The notes: a model not told the origin generated them from the sequence alone. Numbered from the stretch's first letter, positions 45,851 through 59,789 are shown. The stretch is 64,000 nt of DNA from Metallyticus violacea (GCA_030762175.1 CM060846.1:238628012-238692011), one strand, 5' to 3'. Program-made: numbers and translations.

Positions 45851-47980
45851 AAAATATCACCGCAAGCACAGAACAATGCTTCTCTTAATCTCTTGCAAAC
45901 TGAAAATTGAACTATGTAGAATGATACAATAGGTGGTATATTACTTACTAAAGAGTCGTTCTACAGTGCCAGTAAGCGGAAAGACCAGTATCGATTCAGT
46001 AGGGGGCTATTTTTGAACTTCGATTTCATTTTAGACAAACCTCGTACATTGTCCCCATCATTTATAAATAACACGCACTTTGAGCCCTGCTTATTTGTTG
46101 AAGGCGTCCTAATATTAAGCATCATAACATGCATTTTGTAATGATATGCGTTCTTTAGTCATATTTGTCTAAAGAAACCCTGACTAATCCGTTGGGTACA
46201 GCATTTTAATGCATCTTCTTATATAAATCCAAAACTCTTCATTATAACTTTTGATAAAATTGGAACATTGGTATAGGCAATTTCTGTTAAGAAACTGGAT
46301 CGCCAGTAAAAAACAAAGAATGGGTGCCTAAATTATATAAAAACTCAACAGTTTTTGTTTATTCAGGCACAGTTATCAGAATAACTGAGTTAGCATACGA
46401 CGAAGAAGAGAGAGGAGGAAGAGCAAGAGAAGAAAATGAGGAAAGGGGAAAAAAGGGAAAACATACTTTTCACATGCCGACTGTTTACCCATATCTCTTG
46501 TGGCAATGTACATCTAACAAATATGTAGTGCAGTGAGGAATTGCTCAACGTTACATACGATATAAATAACTGGAAAAATCTGGATTAACTGAACTTGGCA
46601 TGGGGGTTCAAGCCTTGCCATTAAAAGATACATTGTAAACCTAGTACGAACCTGGACAGCTCATTTTGTTTCGTTAAATAATAATATGAGAGCTTTTATT
46701 GGGCAGAACGTTCAAAGAAATTATTTTGGCTTGATCAAATCTCGACATATGCTACGTTCAGTTAATCGGGGTTTCCGCAGATATTTCAACTGAATATAAC
46801 CTAGAGCGGTTTTTTACTGGTTCTGATGCTCATCGAATAAGCAAAATTCAGACCTAACGTAACGCTGGCATCTAACCAACCAATGAGACCTTTCGTATCA
46901 GATCTTTCCCAGCTCTGACTGAGGCATCCTTAGCGAGCACCAGTTCCAAAGAAAGGCGTAAGAGCAGAGCTCGGCCAGCCACCAACCGAAATTCCTTCAG
47001 CGCTTCAACAGATAATTTGGATATAGTTGGTCACCACTCTTCAAGCCCGGTAACACTTCCCCGAAGACTGTCGTCTCAAGCTACAGCAATAGTAGCGGTC
47101 CTATAGCCAAGCAAGCAGGCTACACAACCAAACAAAAAACAAATATCAACTAACCGGCTCTTCTATTTCCTCAAACGCCGTTTTACTCAGTTTTTTGCTT
47201 TCTGTGACCTGGATATTTGAGAAGCCTCCTCACTTCAAGAAGTATGTTACAGGATCGGCTTCTGCACCAAAAAGAACTTGCCTAGGAAATCAGGTGTATC
47301 AAGCAGAGTCTGCACGATGCCATCCCACGTCTCCATGCATTGCTGTCGGAATGGGCACAAGGAAGTGCACTGCTAGAACCCTCTGCTGGAGCACAGAAAG
47401 CAACACTAACCTCCTATTCCTGCCTAAATCAACGAATTCGCGGAAAATAAGCGTAGTCTCTATAACAACTTCAATAATCTCAGACACACGTTACATTTAG
47501 CATAACAACCAGATCAGCCTTCAGTGCAGACACCAACCAAAGAATTAAAACAAATCCGAGAACTAATACTTATAGTGAGATGTCAACTTTACAGCTGAAG
47601 CAATTACTACTGTTACAGCGAACAACAAAAGTTGGACGAAGTTGTAAAATGATGTGTTATTCATCTTTACAAAGTGCTAGTCAGAGGAGCAAGTACTACC
47701 ATTACATCAGGAAACAAACTTCAACAAAGTTACAGAACGACTTTATCATATCCAGGGCTTCATCTCAAAGAGATGTCAGAAAGAACTGGGAGGCCACCTG
47801 TCTTCTGTTGAAGTCAAACAAGATTTCACTAGGTCAAGAAGAACAGCCAAAATCCCATATCTATAATACAGTTATGTAGAACAAAATCATGTCTGATTAT
47901 TGCTGGCATACTCTAACTTTATTAAGATATATTGTGTGCATTAGGCTTAAGTCATGGCATGCCCCTACCCCATCAACAGG
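45851..47980. other. Unassigned region
   Basis: About 2.1 kb. A patch at 46850-47170 is less AT-rich than the average. Frames at 47195-47500 and 47580-47879 (plus) are unassigned, with no domain visible. An Arg/Glu-rich frame at 46324-46536 reflects a purine-rich stretch. Confidence 0.35.
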
Positions 47981-48053
47981 TTGATTTGTTGATTTGACTT
48001 ATTTACGGATGCTCTTTAACATCTTAGGTCATCAGCGCACCGTTCAATTCGGG
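47981..48053 (-). mobile_element. SINE-A tail fragment (copy 13)
   Basis: Only the last 70 bp or so of a minus-strand SINE-A remain (TTATTTACGGATGCTCTTTA to CGTTCAATTCGGG). This is a 5'-truncated insertion or deletion remnant. No duplication seen. Confidence 0.85.
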
Positions 48054-48166
48054 TAAACTGAGTATAGGGATAATGAATCTATCACAAATACAAAAAATTC
48101 TTATATAAAATTTACGTTTTAAAATAAAATATGTAGTACATTTTCCTTGGAATATCACTGATGCAT

Positions 48167-48177
48167 TGTTGTTGTTG

Positions 48178-48249
<72 letters not shown>
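48167..48249. repeat. (TTG)n-(ATT)n microsatellite
   Basis: Four TTG units followed by about 23 ATT units with one TTG interruption. Confidence 0.95.
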
Positions 48250-48250
<1 letters not shown>

Positions 48251-48430
48251 GTTTAATTAGCAATTAGGAATAACACAAGGAATTTACATTTTAATTGATT
48301 AATGTAATGGGAAATAAATGAAGCATTTAGACAATGAATGAAACTATCATCTTGAACTACTGCAGATTAATATACCAAACGATGTAGTTGTGCCAGAGTA
48401 TGCCACTGCATTGCTTCAGTACTTTTTCTA

Positions 48431-48432
48431 CA

Positions 48433-48470
<38 letters not shown>
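48431..48470. repeat. (AAT)n microsatellite
   Basis: Thirteen AAT units. Confidence 0.93.
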
Positions 48471-48471
<1 letters not shown>

Positions 48472-48707
48472 CTATTCTCTATTTTCAGGCCCCATATTAG
48501 CATTTAACACTTCAGAATCTGCGAATTGAGAAAATAAAATTCCGATATAAGGGAAAGAATATAATAAAAAAGTTCTTTTAATTTTGTATGTGTACATAAT
48601 AATGATTTAATCAGTCATTATTTCCTTAATACGCATGTAATAATTGCAGATTAGAAGTATTTATAAAAAAATAGTTGCATTACCACTACTTCTAAAAAAA
48701 TCATTGA

Positions 48708-48759
48708 CAACAACAACAACAACAACAACAACAATAATAATAATAATAATAATAATAAT
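48708..48759. repeat. (AAC)n-(AAT)n microsatellite
   Basis: About nine AAC units passing into eight AAT units, the reverse-complement counterpart of the compound array at 48167. Confidence 0.93.
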
Positions 48760-48898
48760 TTTTAAAATATCCTTACTACCATTTTTATGACTATATCCCT
48801 GGATATACTTTGCATATTTGTTGTTTTGGGAGCTAAATTAAAGAAATGTTTTAATAAAATTGTGAAATATTTATTAAAAATATAAGAAGAATAAGTAA

Positions 48899-49198
48899 CA
48901 TCTGTAAGTTATTGTTGATTTGGTTTATTTACATAAATTCTATAACATCTCAGGTCATCAGTGTCCCATTCAGTTCAAGCCATGAAATAGCCGATAAATT
49001 TTGCTGTGAGGCCTTTTCTTTCAGGCTTAAGGTTTTTTTTTTTGTGCCTAAAATCTGTGATACGGGACCCATGGCTTTACTCCCCTTCTGAAGGTAGCAT
49101 TTCTTAGGATTTAAACACCCCCCAAAAAAATCAATGAACATTGGCTGGGATTGAAACTGCAATCTTGGGTCTATGGGACAAGTATGACGTCTGTAAGA
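48899..49198 (-). mobile_element. SINE-A copy 14, short 5' truncation
   Basis: The body is about 48914-49188 on the minus strand. TCTGTAAG lies at 48901-48908 and 49190-49197 with partial similarity beyond, a target duplication. The first 25 bp or so of the head are absent, so truncation occurred at insertion. The body is diverged. Confidence 0.88.
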
Positions 49199-51280
49199 AA
49201 TCTTTAACAAGAATCCATAGAGTTTAATTCCTTTTAACACTTTGAAGTTCATTAATTCTTCTACAACTGTAAATATACAAGAAGTTGGATTTCTAGTAGT
49301 CATGGTACACCAACTATGAGTAAAAAGACCATGTATTACAGCTCTAACCTTTATTTTAGCTCACTTTGTTTGCTGATTTAATACTTAGAAATTTTTTTCA
49401 AGTGTAATAAATGGTATTATATATTCTTGTGCACCTCCCATACTCTATGTTAAATTATATTCTATGATAAAATATAGAATAATCTATACAACCTTATATT
49501 TTAATCACATTTCCCAATAAAAGGGCTTGTGAGTTGGATGCTACAATTTTTAAATACTTAATGAACATCCAGCACATAACTTTGTCCAGGCCAGAATAAA
49601 AACACATTTTTGTTTTAATACAACCCATATGATCCTTAGAGTCTTTAATATATACATTAGAGAAGAGCCTCCAGAGCAGCATCTACCATAATGACCCTTA
49701 TTTGATTCACTAAATATTAAACATTAACTCTGAGATTCTGTACCATTTGAAAAGTCAGCAAATGATATGCCATAATTTTGGCAGCTATTATGAAAATAGA
49801 ATACCACTAACACTAAATGTTGATATACTCAGTCAAATCATTAGTTTCTATTACTTGTTCAAATATATAACTCCCTATCTAAAAGATGCATTATAATAAT
49901 TTAAAAATTGTTACATCCTCTCATAAGTAATATTATGTATTCATGCCTCTGCTCTTTTGAAGAGGTGTTGAATGGATGCAAATATGTGGTGTCATATAGT
50001 TAATCCGTTAACTGAATTTGGTTATTTAATGTATAAATATTTCTTTGGTTTCATTTTGATTCCTGATTTTATATTGAATCTGGTTTGTTACATGTTCTAA
50101 CCTTTGTAGGATTTATGGAATATAAAGTATGTTATGTAATATTAATCATAATCAAAATAATGTTTGTTTACCATAGAATTTCAGTATGAAAATATCAGCT
50201 TCATCAAAAACACATAAATGAATAAAGCTAATATGCAGAGTATGTTACAAAACAATAATAACACAGAGTTGTAGTATCCTATAATAATCATTGTATATTC
50301 AGTAAGCTAACATAAAACATATTAATAATACATAAATATTATCAATTTAGTTATTCTCTCTTGCCTCTTCTCATGCAAAATTGTTCTTTCTGTTGCCAAA
50401 TTACCAGACTTTCAAATCAAAAATCTAAAATAATAGTTACCAAAAACTCATTTTACATCTATGCCATTTCAAAATATTCTTGCTATGGAAAGTTTTAAAA
50501 TTCTGTGCTGTTCACAGTTGTTTATTTGACTACTATACTAATGATTCTAGAAAATTTTCAAGAAGTTAGTGACATTCATTGCAGTACTTCAATTTCATTC
50601 TGAATTTCTTTGCATAAAAATAAATGTATGACTTAATATTTACATAATCTTTAAGTACTAATTTTATTTTAAACTCTTTTAATTTACAGATTATTTAAAA
50701 TTTCAGGATTTAAGAAATGTATTCTATTCTGGGATTTAAATATGTGTCAATTATTACCAGCTATTAGTACCTTTCAAGAGGCTAGGTGAAGCAAATTGGT
50801 AATTACATTTTAAATGGGTTTTTTTACACAGGCCACTGGTAATTAAAATGTTTTAGCAAAATTAATAGCTTAATGAAATATTAACACCTTAACTGTACAA
50901 TGATGCTACTTAATTATTTTTGTTATTAAAAAGAATTATGAAAAATATATATATAAAAAAGAAAAGTAACTGTCAGCCATGATCGACTTTAAATGAGTGT
51001 GTGCGTGTGCATGTTTATTTTTTTTTTTAATGCAAGATGTGAAATCCACTTTCATGACTGTTTTGGAAGTTTTTTGAGCTGTGATTGGTACAACGATGAA
51101 AGTTTCAGTTTGCTAGTATTAAACAAAAATTATTTAAATTATTGCATCATTGAATGTGACTCACTTACTTGTTTATATCTATAACATTAACACAGCATTC
51201 CCATACATATTTAAAAGTTGGTACAGATATGTTTACCATAGTTAACAAAAATACATAAACAATGTAATAAAACTTTGGAA
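49199..51280. other. AT-rich DNA without recognisable genes
   Basis: Two kb with no SINE or known protein. Two short chance frames on opposite strands near 49494 and 50993. Confidence 0.45.
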
Positions 51281-51619
51281 AAATGATGATGATGGTGATG
51301 GTGGTGGTGATGATGATGATGATGATTTTTTTTTTTTTTTGAGTAGTGTTTAACGCCCGTTTTTACTACTGAGGCACCACAGGCGGTGGACACTGATGAT
51401 ACATGAAATGAAATGATAAATTGGGAAAGGATATTTTTTTTTTTAAGGAAGGAAGCGTTCCAGGCCTAAGTTTAGGTACCTCCCCGGCATTTGCCAGTTA
51501 TGAAGACTGAGGAAAACCTGGAAAAAACCCCAGTCAGGGAGGACGGTCCTGGCGGGATTCGAACCGCAGACCTCCCGCTCACGAGTCCGTGCCTTAACGA
51601 CCTCGGCCACCCGTGGCGG

Positions 51620-51665
<46 letters not shown>
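51281..51665. repeat. (GAT)n microsatellite split by a SINE-B
   Basis: GAT/GGT units at 51281-51326 and pure GAT units at 51620-51665 are separated only by the SINE-B. The right part is purer than the left. Confidence 0.9.
51327..51619 (-). mobile_element. SINE-B copy 10, inside a GAT array
   Basis: Nearly consensus. The poly-A tail complement (T-run 51327-51340) is followed by GTGTTTAACGCCCG. The B-box complement GGGATTCGAACCGC and the head complement CTCGGCCACCCGTGGCGG are intact. Duplications cannot be told apart from the array itself. Confidence 0.97.
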
Positions 51666-51984
51666 AAGCTAACCAAACAATTTAATACAAGAGGCAAAAT
51701 ATTCAACTATAATTATATACATATTTACAATTCATTTGTTCTACACATACATTTATCTATCTTGAGGTTTTTCAATTCTTTTTAATATTTTTTCCCTCTT
51801 TGACTTTTATTGTTATTGGTAGTTTATTATGCAAAGTTTACTTATAACTCTTGGATCTCTTTCGTAGTTTTTCAGTTTACATTTATGTATAATAATTGTT
51901 CTAAGTCTGAGTGCTATAGTTATGGCAGTCCTTGTTTGGATCTTATTTTTTCATTGTTCTACATTATACATATATAATGATATT

Positions 51985-54900
51985 ATTGTTAATATTTTAG
52001 TTCCTTAAAAATACTTCTATATGATACTCTCCTGTCTACTTTATATATACATCTCAAGCAACTTTTTTGAAGGATTAGTTGTCTATTCATATTTACACCA
52101 CATGTACTTCTCCAGACCCTAATTGCATAATAAGAATACGGATAGATTAAACCATAATACACTAACTTTAGACTCTCTGAGTATAAATATTGTGATAATT
52201 TCCTTAATAAGTATATACATGTGCTCACTTTGTTACAAATATATTCTACATGGTGTTTGAAAGTTAAATGATTATCAACAATGACTCCCAAGAAATTTAT
52301 GTAATTAACTGTTCTAATGCTTCTACATTAATGATAACAATTATGTTTAAATTCTCATATCTATTATTGCTGTAGTGAAACATAAGTTCTTTATTTTTTT
52401 GCACATTTAGAGTTATATTATTACTTAGTAAATATTTGTAAGTGGTATTTAATTAATCTGCTATAATTTGTTCTAATCCAGTAAGAGATTTACAAGAAAA
52501 TACTACATTTATATCATCAGCAAATGATATAATGTTATATTTGCCAAAATTTACAATGTTTTAACAACAATAGTGGGCCCAGTACATGTCCATGATGTAC
52601 TCCAACTTTAACTGTTTTACAGTTTGAGTTAGCTGAAGTTATGACATTTCCATTTTAATAGTGAATTTCTATACATTGTTTGTGGTTTTGTAGATATTAT
52701 TTTAGAATTTTTCTGGCTTTACCCCAAATTTCATATTTTTGCACTTTATCCAATAATATTGAATGGAATACTGAATCAAATGCCTTGGACAGGTCAAGAA
52801 ATAATCCCATAATTTTCTCATCATCATCTAGAGCTTTTAAGTATTTAATGATAAAGATCTGCCACTACTGTTGTTGTGAAAAATCCTTTTCTGAAGCCAC
52901 GCTGTGATTTGCTTAGTATATTATGCTTGTTAAAGAAATATAATTATCTTATTAGTAATTTTTTGTGTATTTTGTCAAAGATGGAGTTTAGCATAATTGG
53001 TCTGCATTTCCTATTTCCTTCTTCCTTTTTTATAAATTGGTCTGATTGTAATAATTTTCAGTATATCAAGGTAGATTCCTTCATTTATAGAGAAATTTAT
53101 CATATCCACTAATATTTAAGTTAACCCTCCTTTACAGTGCTTTAATGTTTTAGATGATATTCCATCGCACTAAATTGAAGTTTTATTCTTTAATTCATTT
53201 ACAATTTTATTTATTTCTTCATTTGATATCCCCTCTAAGAAAATTGAATCTTTACTCTCTTAAGTTTGATATATAATATTCTTTTCTATGTTTGGTTTTT
53301 CATTTGTCATATTTACAAAATATTTATTAAGTTGTCTAACCATCATTTCGAGTAATGGCGGTTCAGTGAGCAGCTGAAGATGGAAGAGACTCTCCCTAAA
53401 TGCACCTTACTTTTATGTAAGTAATTTGAGTTTAGTGCAAAAAATGAATACCTAAGTTTAGGATATATTACAACTCCATTCATAAGTACAATATTTAATT
53501 ATTAAGTATTTGGCAAACTTCTGTGGACTATCAGTGCCATTTACAGTTAAAGTTATATTATCATGTCATTTGTACTGTTAACCTTTACTATCTCCCAGAA
53601 TGACAATTATATTCCCTGATTCAGCTATACTATTTGTAAAAACCTGTTTCTTTAAATTAACATATGGCCAAGAGTATTGCTCTTTTAGATTTCTGTATTT
53701 GGTTCTGTAAATATCCATGTTAGTAGTTTTGTAGAATAGATAGTAGTCTTTCATTTCTTACCTATAATTTTTTATTTCATTTGGTATCCATAAATAATTA
53801 CCTCTCAATTTATTCAGAGTTTTTCTCTTTATTGGGTAATGTTTATTTAAGTATACTGTTAAAATACTGAAAAATATTTCCCATTTACTATTATGTCCTG
53901 AATGTTATATACCCTTTCTCAGTTTTCTTCCTTTAAAGTTTCACAGAGCTTGCTTAATTTTGCATTATTAGTATGTCTAGTTAATATAGATTCTGTTTGT
54001 ACACCATTTACCTTGCAATTCGTAGTGTTCATAATCTGAGCACAGTGATCAGAGATGCCAAATTCATTAACATATCCATCAATTTCTAGGATTTATTTGA
54101 TAGTATCTTGCAAGTTAAAATTGTATAATAAATCATGAAGGTATTTATAATTCATAGTATCAGTACATTATGGCATGAATATTTAAATTGCCCAATATCA
54201 CAATTTTTGATTATTTTTGCAGCTTTTATGAATTCATCACTTTGAATTTGATGATCTATATTCACCAATGATTATTATCCTATCCATTCCGATTTTTAAT
54301 TTTTCTGCTGTAATTTCAAGCACTATTTCCAAACTTAAATCTTTAATCCAGCTTTGAGAAGTGAAATTTGGGCCATTTTGCATTTAGGCCCCTTTATGTA
54401 TTTTTTGCAGTAAATAACTGCAAGTTCATAATTTCCTAACTTATAATCTCTAATTTGTGATTCAGTTAGGCCATGCTCTGTTATTACCATAACTTTAGGA
54501 TTATTTTCATTTAACATTACCTCAATTTATCCCATTTTATTATATACATATTGATCATTTTGATGCAATATGCCAAACTGATTACTGTTACATGCACCAT
54601 CTATATTACTATGAGAAATTATTTTTGTTAGGTTCTCAGAATTTTTGATAATTGGAGCCTTTTTCCTAAATGCATGAGCAAGTGACTCTACTGAAGCTAG
54701 TTTCCCTGAAATGAATTTAGGAACACTTTATCATCTATCTTTTGAATGCCTCTTATTATGTTTCCAATTTCTGTTGCTATTACACTTTTACCTTTTTTTG
54801 TTAAGATGTAGGCCATGTCTGGTATGATTTTCCCTTCCTGCAGCATGAATATTAAGTCCCTTAACATTTATAAATTACTATATATTTCATTTAAAATTTA

Positions 54901-55740
54901 ATTGCATGAACTAATTTTGTGGTTAACATGAGAATATTCAGAAAGATCATATCCAACTGGGACATTGATGATCATTACATTTGTAAAGGTAATTAATGGC
55001 TACAGCTTTTGGATCAAAGATGTCATTTTTTTCCTTTGTTGGAATATAAATCGTTGGTACTACTGCATATTACAATCCCAACTACTTTCTCAAATTCCTT
55101 GTTTTGCCAGTGCAGTCTCTTATTATTTCCTCAGTTGTTACTCTAGGTTTAAACATGCCAAATATCAATGAATTTATAAGGAGCCTGATTGTGATGTCAT
55201 CAGTGAGGCCTTTAGCTTGGCTGTCTCCATATATCATAATCTTCCTGCAGCGCATTTTTCCAGATGTATGTTTTTCAAAGTTGTTCCAAATATTTTTGTA
55301 GCCATTATTGATACTGTTCTCTTGTACCGCATTTTGATCATCAATCGTATCTAACACATAGTAAGTATTACTTGTTTCAATCGGATGTGAAGAGGAATAT
55401 TGCGCTGTTGATGGGCCAAATTTCATTTTGCTACTACCATGCTCATTGCCATTAGTTTCTTGTTCCAGCTTCTTATTTTCCTCAACCTTTTGTTTCAAGT
55501 CTTCTTTTGCCTTCTCTAAATCTTTCTATAGAACATCCACAAGCAGTTGTAATGAAGAATCACTATTACACTTTTCACATTCCACATAGTAGTGAATACT
55601 TGAAACCTTTTTTCATATTCTGATTACATTCTTGTTCATTAGTTCTGTTCCTTAATGTGTACTTGTCGTATTAATATCATTTAATTCTGCAGTAAGGTTG
55701 TTTTCATGAGGGATTTTGCATAAATAAGGAGAACAGCAGT
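51985..55740 (-). mobile_element. CR1-like non-LTR retrotransposon (decayed)
   Basis: Read on the minus strand. Near 55590 a VECEKC motif precedes a Lys/Glu-rich coiled-coil segment (55535-55450). An SGNH-hydrolase-like region follows: IMIYGDSQAKGL at about 55240-55205 with the nucleophile Ser block, and HTRHGLHLNKKGK at about 54836-54795 with the His block. The endonuclease has NENNPKVMVITEHGL (54510-54465) and GISDHC near 54055. The reverse transcriptase has SKSQRGFRKGF (52915-52880), LFLDLSKAFDSV (52795-52760) and ISFADDINVVFS (52540-52505). The last 100 codons are open (52291-51989) with LTFKHHVEYICNK and YYGLIYPYSYYAI. SGNH in ORF1 with endonuclease and RT but no RNase H suggests the CR1 clade. 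Many stops and shifts. The exact ends are not visible. Confidence 0.8.
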
Positions 55741-56325
55741 TCAAGCTATTTACACTACCAGAACACTACAAGTATACAAGTAAATGGAAACAATGGCAAT
55801 TAAAAATGGATTTAACAAAGAATTGGTTCACAGAAAAGCAAAGCAAAGAAAAGGCAAAAACTTAAATTTTTTTTAAAAAAAAAATAACATATACTACCCA
55901 TAAGCTATGCACACATTTAAAATATTTTTTAATATCCGAGTAGCTCCAAAAAGCAGATATAATAAATATCTTCTCAATGCCTGAATTCACTTATGTATTC
56001 AACCACAGAAAAAAGCAAGCATTTACCAAATGAACTATTATAATGCAAAAAAAAATCTATATTTTAAAAACAAAGAGAAACATAGCCACACATTACAAGA
56101 ACACTTCAAGGACATTAAATACAAATAAATGGATAAATATGCAGTAATATCTCATTTCTGAACAGAAAACCATGACATATTGAAAAAAGCAAAGTTACTA
56201 AAGTCAACATAGGGACCCAGGGTCCCATATAGCTAACAATGTGGGAGAATATATATATAATATGTGAGACAGATTAATAAACTTTAACACTTCTGGGAAC
56301 TTCAGTCTTAAGCTCATCACATCTC
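55741..56325. other. AT-rich DNA, possibly the LINE 5' region
   Basis: No coding similarity. Position next to the LINE allows it to be its untranslated leader. Confidence 0.3.
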
Positions 56326-56597
56326 CACCAGATCGCGGGTTCAAACCCGGCCAGGATCAATGGAATTTTCGGGCGTAAAAATCCGAAGTATGCCTTCCTT
56401 TGGAAGGGAAGTAAAGCCGTGGGTCCCGTACCGAACATTTATGGCACGAAAAGAACCTTAAGCCTGAAAGAAGAGACCTCTGAGCAAAATTTTTCGGCCG
56501 TTTTATGCCCTGAATTGAATGGGACGCTGATGACCTGAGATGTTAAAGAGCGTCCGTAAATAAAGAAATCAAAAAAAAAAAAAAAAAAATCACCAGA
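56326..56597 (+). mobile_element. SINE-A copy 15, 5'-truncated
   Basis: It starts inside the head at GATCGCGGGTTCAAACCCGG, keeping the B-box but not the A-box. The tail ends in an 18-base A run. CACCAGA at 56326-56332 and 56591-56597 is a short duplication that overlaps the truncation point, suggesting microhomology at the 5' junction. Confidence 0.92.
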
Positions 56598-58935
56598 GCA
56601 GAATATGCATCTCCAAAGAGATACTATGATTCATCCATCAGTCAACAATTAGCTGAGGGTGCAGATGATAGTCTGCTATATTTATTCTAAATATAAACTA
56701 GTAAGTGGAAGTCACAAGTGTGTGTAGTTTGACTTAATCATACATCATTTTATTGCATCATTTCCTTCACTGAACAAGTTCAAATCACACTTCAGGTTAA
56801 TAAATATGCTTTATTTAAGGTACTTTAGAGTTTCATTTTGTTTGTATATTGAAAAGTCACTATATTAGTTATGTGATGGGAAATGTGTATATTCATGGTC
56901 TCATATCACAGCAACTAATGTGCTTTTTAACTAATGGGGGAACTCCATACATATTTTTCAAAGAGTTTTTAAGGGTAAAGACATATTTTTCAATATATTT
57001 TATACTGTTCAAGTTATTTACAATACAAATTCACAATAATTCTCTTTCATTATTAATGTTTTAAAATATTATCCCTTGTCATCTATTTTAACATTAATGC
57101 CATATTTTTGAAAAATGTAACTGCTGAAAAATAAAGTCAGATTTTATAAGTACATAATATGTTTTAGTACCACATTTTAAAACCTGTAAAAATATTAAAT
57201 AATTTACTGTTATCTTGAAATGACAAATTTTCAGTCAAAGTCTGGATGAATAAGAAATTTGGCCCAGATATGGTTTAAAAAACATAAGATTTATTGCTAT
57301 TTGAAACTTTTTTCCCCACTAAAGGAATAATTTGGTCTTAAATATAAAGCTTGTTTCAGCCTATTGCTAGAAATGTTGGTAATCAATAAATTTATTGGTA
57401 GAAAATGACTAAGTATATGATACGTGACTTATAAATTTTTGGTTTTTATATAAGATTAAAGGCTATTCTGAACTGCAATTTTTGCTTTTCTTCAAGAATT
57501 AGGGCTTAGTAATTGCAAGTTTTTATACAAGTAAGATAAATGTTCAAATAGTTGATGTTTAATATTCTGATAGGTACATTATTATGGCAATGACATTAAG
57601 CAAGTTTTATCCAAAAATAGATTATTGTTTTAGAACAGAAAGTGACTTTTTTCTATTTTAATTGCTTTACAAAGATGCAAGGCTCACTAATACTCCATAT
57701 AAATATACAAAATATTAATAAGTTCACTTGCTTATGCACATTGTTATAATAAATCAAGCTTAAGGAAGCATTAAAGTTACAGATTAAATAAAATACAATA
57801 TATATAAATTTTTGTATTTTGTGTTTTTTAATTGCTTCACTGAATAGTGCAACATATTTTTCCTACAAATTAAATCTTTTAAAAGCTTTATTTTAAGCTT
57901 TTAAGGATTAAAGCATCTAATGTTTAAATGGCTGCATTTGAACTATTTATTGACAAGAATAAATACTAAAAAGAATTTAAAAAAAAAAATTATCCATTAC
58001 AAAGATCCATGCAAACCATAACTTCTGAATTAGTTTAAACTAAAAGTAAAACTACCTAAAAATATCTTGTGAACACATTAAAACTCTCTTGATGTTCTGT
58101 TTTAAAAACTTATTTAAAAGTAAACTGAGACATGTTTCATGAGGCACTTGCTCACATCATCAATCATTCAACCATTCAAATTTTTACTTAAATTCTGAAC
58201 TAATGTTTACCTAAGTGTAAAGAAGTCTATGAATTCCTTGATTTGGAATAGAATACAAATTGTGCAATCAAGCTAATAGATTAAACAGCTGTTATTGAGG
58301 CAGTAGTCTTATTCAATGGCGGGAATATAACAAGAAGTAGGGAAAATTGGAATTATTTCTGTAACTTGGTGGGTAAAAAATGTCAAAATTTGGATGAAGT
58401 AAGGATTTAAGGCAAACTTCAGAATAATAAAAAGTGTCCAAAGGAGAGAGAAAGGTGGAAAAGCAGAATGAAGAAAAAACAGAATAATGGAGCAGGAGAC
58501 TACTAACAATATCAAAAACATGTCAAAAAGCAAAATTACCTTTATTATAAAATGCAGCAGTTTTGTTTATCCAATTTTCTTCAAACTTAGATATTAATTA
58601 TTTAATGTACTGTTTTTCTGCACTTATTGAACTCAATGATGTAAATAATTTTGTTCCTATTTATCATATATATTTAAATAACCTGGAACATTTAGAAATG
58701 CAATATTGACTAATGGATTTTTTAAATATAATTTTAAATTTTTTTCACAAATTAAACTTTTAAAAATTTTGCATATAATATAATCAACATCAGTTTAATT
58801 CAGTTTGTTAATATTTTTCTCATTCAGAAATAGGCAAAATTTTAGTTCATTGTGCTTTGTAGGGTTTGAGAACAGTTGTATTAAATATGATAATGTGTTA
58901 AATTACTTACCAATAATATGTGCATAGTGTATAGT

Positions 58936-58938
<3 letters not shown>
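56598..58938. other. AT-rich DNA without recognisable genes
   Basis: More than 2 kb with no SINE and no known protein. Chance frames at 56849-57064 (plus) and 58309-58533 (minus). Confidence 0.45.

Positions 58939-59005
<67 letters not shown>
58939..59005. repeat. (AAT)n microsatellite
   Basis: About 22 AAT units, uninterrupted. Confidence 0.95.
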
Positions 59006-59787
59006 TTTAAAGGGACCTTATTTCCTAAAGAATTTTGAAAAATACTGTAGTGAGCAATTGTACTATGTTGTATATATCACTCTAAAATCTGATTCATGAA
59101 GGGGATTTGAAGAAAATGTGTAATTTTTACAGTATCAATATTAATGACCTCTTAATGATTTCTATGTAAAACACAACATGTATACCGTTTATTAAATGAG
59201 TTTTTATTTTTAATGAGAGATCTGTTTTTTAAATGAAGATATACTTGTTGGTTTTTATTTCATATAAGTTTTACTTGAAGGAATATATAATACTTCCACC
59301 ATATGTGTTCAGATAAATTCATAAAATTAGTGCTTGATGTTACATTTTTGACCTGTGGTTCCTTAACTAATAGTGAATTTTTCTCCTTTGAATGGCTGTA
59401 CATAAACCAATGTGATTTTAACATAATAAATAGTCATTTTTGGGGTGCAGTTTTTCTGTTAATATGCCTAGAATCGATTGTCCGTCTTTTATAAGTAAGA
59501 TAAATCCATCAATTACTATGGATCACTTAGAATTTTCCATCCTCCTCTTGTTAGACAAAGGCTGGTGAAATAATCAATCTGAGCATCATCATCTGCACCA
59601 TTAAATGCTAACCCTACTAAATGAGAAGATTATATAACAGAAGATTATATTTCGAATTGATGGATTAAATTTTTGGAAGGAAATTTTCATATATATATAT
59701 ATATAGTGTCCCTATACCACTCCTCTTTATTCAAATAGGCAACCCAAATGACAGCATAAGGGATGGCGAAACCACTGATACGACTGA
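59006..59787. other. No recognisable gene
   Basis: AT-rich. A short (AT)n run of eight units lies at 59690-59706. Confidence 0.45.
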
Positions 59788-59789
59788 TA

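Noticed and set aside
48024..48263. Poly-Asn protein
   Set aside because: Produced by an ATT microsatellite.
48167..48759. CRISPR-like array (regularly spaced repeats)
   Set aside because: These are simple trinucleotide microsatellites with no unique spacers, in eukaryotic DNA.
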